A stretch of DNA of 64,000 nt from Warburgia ugandensis (GCA_035236585.1 CP141132.1:23225945-23289944), one strand, 5' to 3'; shown: positions 34,171 through 46,499, numbered from the stretch's first letter. The notes: a model not told the origin generated them from the letters alone. Numbers and translations are program-made.

Positions 34171-35592
34171 TGTTCCATCTCTTTTTTACTATAAGCGAAC
34201 CCGAACCCATCTTCATCACCAACTGCCCTATCTCTCTTTATCTTTCTCTTTCTCACTTCATGTTCAATCTCACCCCATACCTCTAGCTCTTTCACTGCCT
34301 CTCTTCATACTACGGGAAACTCGAAATTCGCTCCCTAGTCTCTCTTTCTCTCTCGGGTTTCCTCCAATGCAAGAAAATCAGCCCAGCTCTTCTCCTCCTT
34401 CTACTACTCAAACAAATTGCATCTCCTTATCTCTCCCTCATTCCCTCTTTTCCAGTTATCAGGTTCCTCCCTTCTTTAATCATCTTCTTTATCCCTGTAT
34501 TTCATAGTCAAAGTACTCCATATTGTTGTCTTGTTCACCTCTGCTTCTAACTGTTTTAGCCTCTGTTTTTTTTTTTTTTGCTTTCTCACTTGTTTCCTCT
34601 TTTCCGCTTCAACCTATTCCAATCCTATGTTTCTTATTGCAATTTATCCTAGTTTCCTTTGCAATTTCCCCCTATAACACCTCTTGTTTACATCCACTAA
34701 TCTTCATTTGTTTCTCGCCTCTTTGTTATTTTCTATCATTTTGGGCAAAACCCAATTTGGGTTTTCGCCAAATCTTCTCCTTTCCTTGCATTCTTTTCTC
34801 CCCTCATCATCGTCTTCCTCAGGCTATTTCTCATGTTTTCAGTTAAAACCAAAAAAATAGATTTATTTTATTTTTACCCTTGGTCTCTCTTCCTTATTTC
34901 CAATTCTATACCTAGTTTGGTTTGTTTCTTTATTTCGTCTTATTCTTATCTAAGTTTTGTCCTATCTAGGTTTTGTGTTGTCCTCATGTTATTCCAAGAA
35001 TTAAATATAATTTAATCCTATTTGGATTAAAGTCTAATGGGATCAATAGTTTAGTTTTAATCAAAAGGATAACTTTATTTCCTGATCTATTTTTTCTCAG
35101 ATTTCCAATTAATTTCCAGATCATCATCTTAGGGACAATTCCTAACTGAGCTATCAGTCTTAATCCTCAATCTATCATCCAAAAATATGGCCTAAGCTAT
35201 CCAAATCTCACATTCTTTCTTTAATCTAGATCATCAAATTTTTGGGAGATTTGTTTAATCCAACCACTAAATCCTTAATCAAAGATGTTAGTGAGGGATT
35301 GATGAAAGCTAATCAACTTTGATGCAACATGATTTGAAAAAAAATTCCGTGATCAGGCTAGAGAAGTAGATTTTAGTTGTTAATTCATTTAATTTTCTAT
35401 CTTTTTAGTTCAAAAATTTGCAATCTTCATTAAATTAATAGATTTGAATTTTGAGTTCCTTGTTATTTCATTTCTATAAATTCTTTTCATTTGTGGATAA
35501 TTAAATTTTATTAAGTCGAGTCCTTGTGGGATCAACTGGTACTTGCATAAGCCTACTACAATAGCCCGTGCACTTCTAGAAAATAATCAACA
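33627..35592 (+). repeat. 3' LTR of the second Athila element
   Basis: It starts TGTTATGTG and ends AATCAACA. It matches 23396-25457, with the main length difference in the CT tract. Sequence after 35592 is the interior of another Athila LTR, which was the insertion target. Confidence 0.9.
34079..34167. repeat. (CT)n microsatellite in the right LTR
   Basis: About 44 pure CT units. The matching part of the partner LTR (about 23850-23950) is an imperfect CT-rich tract, so the pure array arose, or was lost, after the two LTRs separated. RE/LS-rich frames here are artefacts. Confidence 0.96.
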
Positions 35593-36140
35593 ATTTAATT
35601 AGGATTTTTAATCTTTCATAGGTGTTGAGGTAATCTAAAGGTTGAGATTGATCAAGGTGAGAATTGAAGATCAAGATCAAAAGATTAAATCAAAGCCTAA
35701 ATGTTATCATTCCAAAGCTAGATTAAGGTTCGAGATCCTCCTAGGGCAAGAAAAAGAAGGCAATGGAAAGCATCAAAGTTGATTAAAATAATCCATGCCA
35801 ACAAATCATGCATTTTCATCACTTTGTAAGAGAAATTAGAATCATTCATGAGGTTTCCTAGTCCAACTAGGAAACCTAAGGAAGCCATGCCATTCAAGCT
35901 TTAAAGGCAAAGGACTTAGCCATTCAAGCTATCAAGCCACATGGAGTCACACTATTGGAGGAGACCTTTCAAGCAATTATCCTATGTTAAAAGTTTGATT
36001 TTAAAGTGATAATTAGAAGGTTTTGAGTGATATTTGTAAAAGGTAAGATGATCACGCATAGGTGGACCAATCAAGAGAAAAATTCTACTTTCTATTTTCC
36101 ATCCTTTCCACCCACTCAATAAAGATTTCCACAATTTTGA

Positions 36141-36412
36141 GTTAAGGAGGGAGCCACTTTCCTAAGAAGGTGATGTGTCCCCCTTGCTTAGTTGTCAATT
36201 TAATTGGTTTCCTAATTAGGAAAACCCTAGATCTAATTCTACTCAAATTAGTTCAAAACCCTAGCTACTTTCCCATCTTTCCTACCATTTTCCTTTCCTT
36301 TTTTTTTTTTTTTTCTTTTTTTTTTTTCTCTCTTTTCAACAACCAAACCACCTATAAAGGAAGGGATGAATTCAATGCCACTTTCCTAAGAAGGTAACGC
36401 CTCACCCCTTTC
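36141..36412 (+). other. Two imperfect hairpins in an Athila-type LTR
   Basis: The first (about 36145-36185) pairs AAGGAGGGAGCCACTTT with the complement of AAGGTGATGTGTCCCCCTT. The second (about 36352-36412) begins at a TATA-like CTATAAAGG and is weaker. Both contain the TTTCCTAAGAAGG loop. They are the counterparts of the hairpins at 60646-60692 and 60811-60886. Confidence 0.5.
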
Positions 36413-37083
36413 TAAAAACATGGCAATCAGCTATGATGTCTCTCGCTTACATCATCCCTCCACCTAACTTTTCTTCATTGAAAATTAGACTTAGATCTAG
36501 TTTTCTAAGATGCCTCAAGTTTTTATTATAACATTTTTTAAATGCAAGCAACAGAAGGTATTTTTCACTATAATTTTTTTTTTTTTAACAAAACCTAAGT
36601 GTCATTTCCACCAACAAACTATGCATTTTAGATATTCTGAAATGCAATGAGTTTATATTTAATATTTTCCAGGACTTTATCTAGTCACAACTCACAGCCC
36701 AACTATGAAAATGCATATATGCATAGATGTCCAAAAAGATAAAATACAAGTCACATACTTACATTGTCAATAGTCATGCGCTACTATTGTCCTTGTACAA
36801 GGTTTCATCTATTTCAAGCTGTTTTCCTTCAAGTTAATTTCTTCAAACCTAAGACATAGTAAACAAATTTACAATGTCTTAGCAAGCTTATGCTTGGTGG
36901 GTGTTTGAGCATCTAGTGTTTTGCAATATACAAAAACCCAAATACAATGGAATTTCAAATCATTTATAAATCTATTCTAAGGAACTGTATATAGTCATAT
37001 AGTCTTAACCATATGATAATACACATATCACATACATCTCAATTCATTACAAATAACCTCATACTATAGCTCTCATCATATAT

Positions 37084-37530
37084 CAACTCATGATGTAGAC
37101 AAATTTATGTCAATTCATCTCATAACATATTAGCTAATAATGTAGATAATTTCTACGTCAAATCATTCATAATCTATCAACTCATGATAAAGATAGATCT
37201 ATGTCAAATCATCTCAAAATCCAACAACTCATAATTTACTTAAAGCCTATTATAAACATATGCAATGCAATTAGCATAACAGAAATCCCATCTAGGATTT
37301 AATCTATCCATATACAACATCAGTATATGTAAAATCACAAGATATCCATATGAATGATAATACATGTTGTTAGTATGCACAAATCCACGATAAAATATTA
37401 AAACAAATAACTTTTTAGGCAAATCAATGCCACATCAATGCAGAGCATATCAGCTCACCAACAGGCACATCTATGCCAAATTAATATCGAAGCATATTAG
37501 CTTACCATAGGCAAATCCATGCCAAATGTA
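37084..37530. repeat. Tandem repeats of 46-47 bp in two blocks
   Basis: Three copies start near 37084, 37131 and 37178 (CAACTCATGAT...ATGTCAAATCAT). A related group starts at 37418, 37464 and 37510 (GGCAAATC.ATGCC), exactly 46 bp apart. The two groups share the same underlying unit (ATCAACTCA...ATCTATG.CAAAT). They lie within the reverse-strand LTR. Confidence 0.7.
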
Positions 37531-37905
37531 CCTCTAATCAACTATCATACAGTGAGCACCTAGAAGCCTGCCATTGCCTCTTGCCACCCTCATTAATCGC
37601 CCTCTTAGGCCACCCTCATTGGCAACTCACAAGTACAAATCATGAATCAAACTTCAATTACATGCAAAAAGTTAAAAATGCAATGAAATACAAATCATGT
37701 GTCAAATCACGGTTATGTTCAAAGTGAAATGAGAGATCAAATCCACGAGATGCATAAATGAAATGCAACTGTTAGTAGTTTTAAACGAAGAATCTTAGAT
37801 ACTCCACATCTCTATCATTATTAGTCATATGTCTCAGTAATATCCGTACATCATTATAATTCATGCATCTCAAATCATATCTACATACTAAAATAATCAT
37901 CTAAT

Positions 37906-37971
<66 letters not shown>
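37906..37971. repeat. (ATC)n microsatellite
   Basis: About 22 uninterrupted ATC units within the reverse-strand LTR. Confidence 0.96.
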
Positions 37972-37974
<3 letters not shown>

Positions 37975-40900
37975 GGAAGATGTGTATCATCTTATTTAAT
38001 CCTTCAAGAATGATGCATTCGTAATTTGTAATCATATCATCTATCAACTTATTAAAATCTATCATGACATGTATTTAACTAAATACATGTTATTTAACTA
38101 GACCAATAATCTGGTCATAATTTGAATATACAAAAAAATTAAAGATGTAAAAATAACCTCCCTCGTATGGTGAGTTCATCAATTCCACTAGCTTTAATCA
38201 TCATTTTTTCCAAATCGACCACAACGCATAAAATTTCTATTTTTAATACAATGACCTACACTTAGATATTTAGATTTAATTATGATGTAATAGTCTAGAT
38301 CATCCCAAATCATCAAACAATTAGATATCTTTATACTTCAATATGCAGATCTTATCCCATTTGATAAAATAGTAGTATAATCTTCTAATACATATGTCTG
38401 ATCAAGGTCCAATGCTCAGATGCAATTTAATTTCATGTGGATCATATTACATGATTCAATGTCACATATCTAACCTCGATTCAATAATCAGATCTCATTT
38501 TAGAGAGTTGGATCTCACAAATCATCAAATCTAACACAATCCACAATTAGATCAAAGTTTTGATGACTGGATTGTAGTGTATTAAGTCTATTAACAGTTG
38601 ACCAATAATCTGATATGCTATTCATGAGATCAGATCTATGATCATGTGTTTCATGACTGAATAGTGGTTAGATTCATAATTCACAGATGATCTAACATTT
38701 AAAATTCATTAGATCATTGTTTTAAACTTTTAATTGATGTTTTCAATGCAAACTTGACCCCTAGTATTGTGGACTGTCTAATTTTGTAGATCATTGACTG
38801 TAGATCACGAATCAAGATCAAATCTGACATTGAATAGTTAGATAATCTCAAATCCTGGACCAAACTTTTTCAATGTGTATATCAGAAAAAAATACACAAG
38901 GGGGTAATTTTCATCCAAAAATATCAAGTTGCCAGCGGTGACTGACCGTTGCCAAAGAATGTGATAGTCAGGGTTATGGCCTTTGATGTTTTCACTTCAA
39001 AAATAAAAATTTCTTTAGGGGAAATGTTGATTAGGGTCTCACCTATAATCCTCTAAAGTTTGGCAAATATCCTATGCCCTTTGATTTTGAGAAATGTCAA
39101 AAATGGGGTGTCGATTGCTAAATTTTTGCTAGTCACCAATGTTATGTTCTTCTCCCAATTCACCTTCATTTCTTACCCGATCTCTATGGTTCTTGAGGGC
39201 TACTGTCATGTTGAAGAGAATGATTGGATTTGATTTGAGCCATTGTCATCTCTAACGTTGGCCTACAAATTTGGCCACCTGTAAGTCTCTTCTTCTTCCC
39301 CTTTTCTTGCTGACGTGATGCATTTCCTCAATGAATTGGGTTTCATCCCCATATCTCTTTTCCTCCTTTCTCTTCCTCTCCTTACTCCATTCATCTCTTT
39401 CATCTTCCTCTCTTTTCTTCTTCATCTTTCTTTTTTCTCTACCTTGTCAGGTTCCTCTTCCTGTGTGGGTTACAGATTATCTATCTATTCTTGATTTCTT
39501 AGGAGGGATGCCAATATCAAAATGTCCCCTCCATTTAGTTTTTAAATAATTTTCTTTTTATAAATTTTAAAGAGTATTTATGATGTTTTTACTATTTTAA
39601 ACATTATAATTACAGTATAAAATGGATGGGTGTCACTCATAATGGTTTTTCAACATCTCTTAACTATTGGACCTAGATTTTTGCAAGTGGGGTCCCACCT
39701 TAGAAAAATTACAAATTTGCCTTTGATAAGAAAAATCACAACTTATTTGTCCAAACTTTAATTTTAGCAAACTTAATGTTGTTGGAATCATTTTTCGAGT
39801 AAAATCCAAATATAAAGGTCTTAAAACTTGGTTTGAAGTTTATAAAACTTTCATTTTCTAGAACTTCAAAATTTGAAATTCAATATTCTCTTTTTATCCC
39901 AATTTAACATAACTCTAGAATTTACTTAAATTAATATTTAAAAACCAGGGATGTTACACTTGCTCTTTTAGATTAAGCCCACATCAATTGGAAACCTAAA
40001 AATCTATATGGAGCCCCAAGCATTCCACGTTTTCTTCAAGAAGATGTTTTGCGTCAAAACGTTGAAAGTTGCACTCTAACTTGGTGATCTTTAGAGCTTT
40101 GGGCTTAAGCTTTCTTTTGGACTACTATTTTTTTGGATTCCTAAGTATTTTCTCTTGCTTTGTACTTCAATTCTAGGTTAGTTGTTTGCTTTACATTCTT
40201 GCTTTCTTAGTTTGTTTAGTTCTTGTTTTGTTGCTTAAGTTTCACCCTAATAGATCTTCCTTATTTTTCCATAGTTCTATGCTTTAATCTTCTTAGCTTT
40301 TCTTGTTCATTCATCAAAGATTAAGTTAACTCCCCTCCAATAGTGATAATCAGTAGAAGGAAAAGCTTGAATCGTTGATTTCCTTGCTTGAAATCCATAG
40401 TATTTGTTTTCTTTAATTTGGAACTAGTTCTAGGCATCTTTTACCTTAGCTAACCTCATCATTTCATCCATCTTTTTCTGGAATAATCTTTTGGATTTCT
40501 CTTACATGTCATCTTAGGTTAGATTGATAATGCTATAGTGTGTTTTAGCTTTGATTTGAATCAAGTTATAGGCTTAGGAAAAGTGTGTTATTTTCACATT
40601 TGCATATATGTTCATACTCACTCTATTTGATGTATTTTGACATTCAATCAATAAGGTTGCTTAGAGATTCTTGTTCTTGCTTGATGGCACTAGCTAAGTA
40701 CTTTATATCTTGAGAGTTATCTTGAATAAAAAGTGCTAGTTCAATTGCTTTCCATGGTTGGCTTAATTTGATTTTCTTAAGTGCTTGAAATCTAGAATTT
40801 TTCCATTCAATCTTCATGCTTAATTTCCAACACCTTATTTGTCTTATTTGCTTGATTTCTTGGGAACCCATTTAAATTTTTAGGTTGCTTGTTAAGTTCC

Positions 40901-41509
40901 TTGATTAGATTGCATGAAAGTTTTCTTTTGATTAATAAAATTAAGCCATCTTTTACCCCATGAAGCATGCACACCATCCCATGGATCATGCGCTGTGCAT
41001 GGGACTTGGGTGATATCTCCTTAGATTTTACTATGTTTAGTTGATTAATCTTAGTTTAGCTTAATTAAAATAGTTGTTTACATCTTACGTTAGTTTTAGA
41101 AAGTTTCCTTTTTGAGTTTTGGAAAGTTTTAGGATTATAAAAGTGTTAAATTAGGAAAGTTTCCTTTTTAGTAAGTATTCTAGATTCATTCGTGTTAGTT
41201 TTGAATTAGTTTCCTTTAATTCAATGCAATTTAATTAGGCCAGTTTCTAATTCCATTGCATAGATTTAATTTTAGAGAGTGATTTTCTTTTAATTGTAGT
41301 TCCTAGTTTCTTGCATCTTTTATTTTTTTTTTGTTATTTACTTTCCTAGTGTAAATTCAAATCCATTTCAATCTCTCTCTTTGGCTGAAGTTAAGCTTAA
41401 ATAAGGTTCACTCAACACACAAATTTGTGCTGTTACATGGGCTTGACCTCTCTCGTGTGCCAATACCATATTGATTCATGTGCATGCAAGTATTATTAAA
41501 ACTATACCA

Positions 41510-41726
41510 ATGGAAAAATAAAGTATGAAAAGGAATATGCATTTTAATTATTCTATACGTTATTATATGATGCTTAAGAAAAGTAAGGGAGAGATTTTTT
41601 TGTTTGTGATGGAACCAAGTTCTTTCTTACTTGAACTTTTTTCAAGAGGAAACTTAAACAAAAAGAAATGTTGTAAAATTAAATTGTCCTCTTCTAATAG
41701 GGGAGCCTTTTACATAAATCACGCTA
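41510..41726. other. Unassigned sequence left of the LINE
   Basis: AT-rich sequence between the LTR end and the LINE. It continues on the far side of the LINE at 43669. It contains a short open frame from 41525 that I do not recognise. Confidence 0.4.
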
Positions 41727-41736
41727 GACTCCTAGT
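41727..41736. repeat. LINE target-site duplication, left copy
   Basis: GACTCCTAGT, repeated exactly at 43659-43668 after the LINE tail. The first two bases of the right copy could also belong to the GATGA tail, so the true duplication is 8-10 bp. Confidence 0.85.
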
Positions 41737-43624
41737 GGTGATGGAATGAAACAGTGCAAAATGCTATTAAAGAAAAACAAATGCATTTTAAAGCATGGAA
41801 AAAGATTAGAAATAATGAAAACTATGAACAATATAAGAATGCTAAAAACGTTGCTAAGAGAATAGTAAGTGAGGCTAAACTTAAAGCATATGATGAGCTC
41901 TATAATAGACTAGGAACAAGAGAAGGTGAGAAAGATGTGTTTAAACTTGCAAAAGTAAGAGAATAGAAGGGTAAGGACTTAGAGCATGTTAGGTGCATTA
42001 GAAGCGATGATCAAAGGGTATTAGTAAAAGATGATGAGATCAAACAAAGGTGGGAAATATACTTTCAAAAATTGTTAAATGACAATGGCCCTGAGAATAT
42101 AGGGATTGAGAATACTATAAATCTAAATAACACTGGATATTATAGATATGAATGTAGGATTAGAATGCTTGAAGTAAAAGAGGCCTTGAGAAAGATGAAA
42201 TCAAGAAAGGCCATGGGACTTGATGGTATACCAATAGAGGTTTGGAAGCATATGGGAGATATTGGGGTAGTTTGGTTGACCAAGTTGTTTAACAAGATTA
42301 TAAAATCAAAGAAAATGCTTGATGAGTGAAGGAAAAGCTCTATTGTACCAATCTATAAGAATAAAGGAGACATTCAGAGCTGCACTAATTATTGAGGGAT
42401 CAAACTTATAAGCCATACTACGAAACTTTTTGAAAGAGTGATTGAGAAGAGGCTACGACATGAAACAAGTGTATCAGAGAATTAGTTTGGTTTCATGCCT
42501 GGGAGGTCTACCATGGAAGCTATTTTCTTACTAAGACAATTAGTAGAGAAATATAGGGAGAGGAGAAAAGACCTACACATGGTCTTTATTAACTTAGAGA
42601 AAGCTTATGATAGAGTACCTAGAGAGTTAATGTGGAGGGTGTTGGGTGTTAAAGGGGTTTCTCAGGGGTATAGAGACATAATTAAAGATATGTATGAGAG
42701 AGCAGTAACAAATGTTAAGACCACTAGTGGCGTGACTGGTGATTTTCCTGTCACTGTCGGATTGCACCAAGGATCGGCATTGAGTCCATACCTTTTCACA
42801 TTAATTATGAATGAGTTAACAAAACATCTGAATGAGGAGATTCCCTAGTGCATGCTATTTGCAAACGATATCGTCCTACTTGATGAGACAAGGGAGGGTG
42901 TAAACATAAGGCTAGAGTTATGGAGAGAAGCATTAGAATCGGAAGGATTTAAAATTAGCCGAACTAAGACAGAATATATGGAATGTAATTTTAGTAAGGA
43001 GAGTAGGAGTGGAGCACCAGTCAAGATTGATAACCAAGAGGTCCCCATGAGAGACCACTTCCGATACTTAGGATCATTGATCCATGAGAGTGGAGAGATT
43101 GAGAGGGAAGTTACCCAGAGAATCCAAGCAGGTTGGAATAAATGAAGATGTGCATCAGGTGTTTCATGTGATCGGTGGGTGCCACTCAAACTAAAGGGAA
43201 AATTCTATAGGATGGTTATAAGGCCGGCCATGCTCTATGGATTAGAGTGTTGGGTAGTTAAGGAACATCATACTCATAGGCTGAGTGTTGCAGAAATGAG
43301 GATGTTGAGATGGATGAGTGGTAAGACAAGAAAGGAAAGAATTAGAAATGAAAATATTAGAGGAAATTTAGGGATAGCACCAATAGGTAATAAGATGAGG
43401 GAGATTAGACTTAGATGGTTTGGACATGTTCAAAGGAGGCCAACAATGGCACCAGTTAGAAGGAGTGAGACAATACAAGTTGAAGGTTCTAAAAGGGCAA
43501 GGGGAAGGCCCAAAAGAACGTGGATAGAAGTGGTGAGGAAAGATTTAAAAACTTTGGGACTAAATGAAGCCATGGTATTTAATAGAGTGGAATGGAGGAA
43601 TAAGATTCATGTGGCCGACCCCTA
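41737..43624 (+). pseudogene. RTE-type LINE reverse transcriptase, degraded
   Basis: The protein that would copy LINE RNA at the nicked target. From 41740 the frame reads WNETVQNAIKEKQMHFKAWK, then EQYKNAKNVAKRIVSEAKLK and GEKDVFKLAKVRE. EALRKMKSRKAMGLDGIPIE is near 42180, and FGFMPGRSTMEAIFLLRQLV near 42486. Motif A reads FINLEKAYDRVPRELMW, with the catalytic Asp now Asn at 42591-42593. HQGSALSPYLFTL is near 42767. The FADD motif reads FANDIVLL, with Asn at 42864-42866. The C-terminal part (MVIRPAMLYGLECW; RMLRWMSGKTRKERIRNENI; LRWFGHVQRRP; RARGRPKRTW) is long and almost unbroken, ending at TAA 43623-43625. Stops lie near 42327, 42394, 42483-42485, 42846-42848 and 43142. Confidence 0.92.
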
Positions 43625-43658
43625 ATTAGGATAAGGTCTTGATGATGATGATGATGAT
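41737..43658 (+). mobile_element. 5'-truncated RTE-clade LINE
   Basis: A 1.9-kb insertion bounded by a 10-bp direct repeat. It ends in a (GAT)n-type tail (43641-43660) rather than poly(A), which is characteristic of RTE elements. It has lost the endonuclease and begins within the segment between endonuclease and reverse transcriptase. Confidence 0.92.
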
Positions 43659-43668
43659 GACTCCTAGT
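43659..43668. repeat. LINE target-site duplication, right copy
   Basis: Exact partner of 41727-41736. Confidence 0.85.
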
Positions 43669-44385
43669 AAGAAGCTATTCTCTTTTAGAGTGGCTCTTCC
43701 AAAAAAAAGACAAGGGGAAAATGGTAACTCTTTGGTGCTCGACTCTTGAAAATGAAGAAATCAAGTAAGAAATAGAAAATTATTGGAAACTATGGGATAC
43801 CTATTCATCAAGAATTCCCATTCTTTAATTTTAGTTTTCATAAAACAAACCCACTAAGTGAGAATCCTAGATACCCAACCTCCTTCATTAGGATACTCAG
43901 GGTTTCATCTTAGGATTCAAAGAAACAAAGTGGGAGAATATATTAAAAGAGGAACTAAATTGAAGAAAATATTCTATGTAAATTATAGAATCCTCCTTTC
44001 TCTTAAAGGGATAATTAGAGATTCCACTAATACCCTTGTCTTTAAAAGAAAGAGACTAATCTTATGACCAATTTAGCAAGTATAATGGAAATTTCCATTA
44101 GGGGCCTCCTCTTGATATTTCATTAGAGAGGGACTTGAATTAGAAACCCAATTCTATTTCCTATATGCAAGAACGAGGATGCAAATAGTAAAAAGGGTTT
44201 TCTCTCATAGAATTGAATTCCCTAAGATAGAGATTTTCCTATCTCCTATGAAATTCAATTCTAGTGTTTGTTGTAGTTTAGGGATTAGGATTCTTACTTT
44301 GGAGGATCCTCTAGAAATTCGAGTAGAGTTTGGCAAAAATTAAGATCCTAATCCTTAATCTATATACAAAAGAAAACCCAAAACT

Positions 44386-44475
<90 letters not shown>

Positions 44476-45074
44476 TGCAAATGAAAAAATATACCTAAAA
44501 TGAAATTTTCTTCATTTTTCCATTCAATTCTATGCACCAAATGTGGTAAGGGACATCCTATTTATATAAATCCAGGGTGCATAAGTGGTAATTCCAAAAA
44601 TAGGCAAGGAAAATGTTAAAATTAACATGGATTTTCTATGTTTTGAGGCTCAAGATTTATAGTTGCAAAGTCTAAAGGGCCTAAACTTCACAATCTTAAA
44701 GTGGCCTTGTATAGTCACCATGTAAATGCTTTCTGGTTTATAATTATAATATTTTTGGCATATAGAGCTCACAATTGTAATCTTTTATGGAAACATCCAA
44801 AAGAAACACATTTGCATACTAGTTTTGGCAAGAAATGAAGGGTTGAGATTGATCCAAACAGTGACTTTATGATTGTAAAGTCCCACTTTACAATCATGAA
44901 GTCCATAGGTAATTTCTATACAAAAATTTATTGTTGAGGGTTTTGATAAAAAAAAATTTAATACTTTTAGGCCATTTTGAAATATGTTTTGAAAAATCAA
45001 GTGGAATTCATTCTTAGTGTCAAAGAAAAGTGTGGACCCTAAAAAATAATTAAAATAGTCTCAAATTTGGTGTC
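43669..45074. other. Unassigned sequence between LINE and copia relic
   Basis: Non-coding as far as I can see. It ends near GGTGTCTACA (about 45070), which looks like an LTR end, and TGAGAATCC near 43859 could be the matching start. The flanking bases do not form a duplication, so a solo LTR here is only a possibility. It contains the AG microsatellite. Confidence 0.35.
44390..44471. repeat. (AG)n microsatellite
   Basis: About 40 uninterrupted AG units. Confidence 0.97.
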
Positions 45075-46480
45075 TACACAGTAAGAAATTGATGGCAACA
45101 AGGTGAACATATGTTTGTTTATAAATAAACTGGTTCAGTTGGTTTACAACATAGATGAGCAAGGTGAGTATATGTTAGTTTGTGAATAAACTGGCACAGT
45201 TGCTTTACAACATAACTGAGATTCAGTCATGTGAGCATAACATAGTGTAGTGCTTTGAATAAGTGATGATTGGTGGTACTTTCTTATAGCGATTCAAAAT
45301 AAAATGCAGAGAGTTTTGATCCAAGGGCAGTATGTGTTCTTGCAAGTTTACAATTTTTCATATAAGCTCTTTTTAGGAGTTCTTGTGTATTTAGATTAAA
45401 TGATAGAAAGAGAATGACGTATCTTGTGTACTTCCATGCCTATGCTTAAGAAGTAATGTACATCACCAAAATGTCTTATATTTTGGTAAGAATTTAATAA
45501 GAGACTTGATACCTTTGATATCATTCCTAGTAAGAACTATATCATCAACATATAGTAATAAGAAGATACTACCTTGAGTAGAGTGCTTATTGAATAGATT
45601 GGAATCACAATTTCTATTGATAAGTCCTTGAGACTTGATTGTGTTGCTGAGTACACAACACTCGAGGGCCTATTTTGGGCCATAGATGGCTTTGTGAAGT
45701 TAACAAGCACAGTTAGGATGTGTAGGTTCAACATACCTAGATAATTACTGCATGTAGACTTCTTCTTCAAGTGGGCTATGCATGAAAATATTGCTTACAT
45801 GCAGCCGCCTTAAAGGTTATTTAAATTAGCATGAAAGAACTTATATATTCATATTGTAGAAGCCTTTGCAATTGGACTAAATGTATCATGAAAATCTATT
45901 CCGTTGGCAACAACTCAAGCACTTCATCCTTCTAGTGTTCCATTAGCTCAATATTTAGCCTTGAATACCCATTGACATGGGACAATATTTTCTCCCAAGG
46001 TGGTAACTGAAAAGTCCAAGTTTGACTATGTATTAGTGCACCATATAAACTATATTGGAGGTCCCCTTTTATTAATATCCATGCACTAGAAAATCATGTC
46101 AAAATATAGTCATTTTTTGGGGTATTGTTGATGCAATGAGGAGTGGTACGAGTAAGAAGAATTAAGGTTTTTGAATTTGTACTTTGAATTGTGTCACCCT
46201 ATGATGAGTGTTAGGTGGAGCATTATCAATTAGAGTATTTAATGAGTTGGATTGAAGTGGGAAATTGGTATTTGTGGAAGAGGCTGTAGGTAAGTGAGTT
46301 TGAGAATAGGATTGTTTATTTGAGGTTAAGAGATCAGTAGTGCTAGTTTGAGGTGAGAGTGAGGTGGGTAGAGTAGCTGTGAGTGGATTAGGTGAAGTTG
46401 AAGTAGTAACATGGTTAGGATTAGGAACACTTTTATTGGTTGTAGGAGCATATGGAGTAAGAATTTTCAATGTCCATTAA
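45075..46480 (-). pseudogene. Copia reverse transcriptase and RNase H start, degraded
   Basis: From 46470 downwards the linker is Ser/Thr/Pro-rich and ends in a HRVTQFKVQIQKP-like stretch, the usual HPM.TR...GI.KP join. Reverse transcriptase shows a CKLHKAIYG.KQA-like block near 45690, with a frameshift, and the catalytic YVDDIVLTRND near 45540-45510. KRAYMKNCKLARTHTALGSK near 45390-45330 and the YVMLT..NLSYVVKQLCQF block near 45240-45180 mark the end of the domain and the start of RNase H. Similarity stops at about 45075. The active-site Asp pair is still encoded. Confidence 0.82.
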
Positions 46481-46499
46481 AGTAAAGTCCCCTTAGTAA

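Larger units (their letters stand above)
23396..35592 (+). mobile_element. Second Athila-type element, complete unit of the tandem array
   Basis: LTR 23396-25457, tRNA-Asp-type primer site, leader, gag, protease, reverse transcriptase, RNase H, integrase, 3' tail, polypurine tract, LTR 33627-35592. Its LTRs are a different subfamily from those of the first element, but the internal organisation is the same. All domains are broken. Its left LTR is directly preceded by another unit's polypurine tract and internal sequence rather than by flanking DNA. Confidence 0.9.
36511..39958 (-). mobile_element. Reverse-strand gypsy LTR inserted in the Athila-type LTR
   Basis: Read on the minus strand it begins TGTAACATCCCTGG at 39958 and ends CTTGAGGCA at 36511, with TG...CA ends. 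It shares the CCAAGCATA..GCTTG and TTTAC.ATGTCTTAG blocks (about 36850-36900) with the solo LTR at 15813-20129. It interrupts the Athila LTR cleanly. The flanking five bases (TAAGA and CTTGC) do not match, so either the ends are off by a few bases or the duplication has decayed. Confidence 0.72.
35593..41509 (+). mobile_element. Older Athila-type LTR, lacking its first ~190 bp and split by another LTR
   Basis: The segments 35593-36510 and 39959-41509 together follow the LTR at 59896-62387 in order. Shared blocks include GAGATTGATCAAGG/TGAGAATTGAAGATC, CACCTAACTTTTC.TCATTGAAA, TTCTAGGTTAGTTG and the AACTATACCA end. The left edge coincides exactly with the end of the 33627-35592 LTR, so the array inserted here and the missing left part was lost with the other side. 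No primer site follows 41509, so it is a solo or 3' LTR. Confidence 0.75.

Noticed and set aside
37906..37971. CRISPR-like or other array at the ATC repeat
   Set aside because: A simple trinucleotide microsatellite without spacers.
36506..39963. Target duplication around the reverse-strand LTR
   Set aside because: The flanks TAAGA and CTTGC do not match in any register I tried, so the insertion is called from sequence continuity alone.
43859..45070. Possible solo LTR ending GGTGTCTACA
   Set aside because: The start is a guess and the flanking bases do not form a duplication, so it was left as unassigned sequence.
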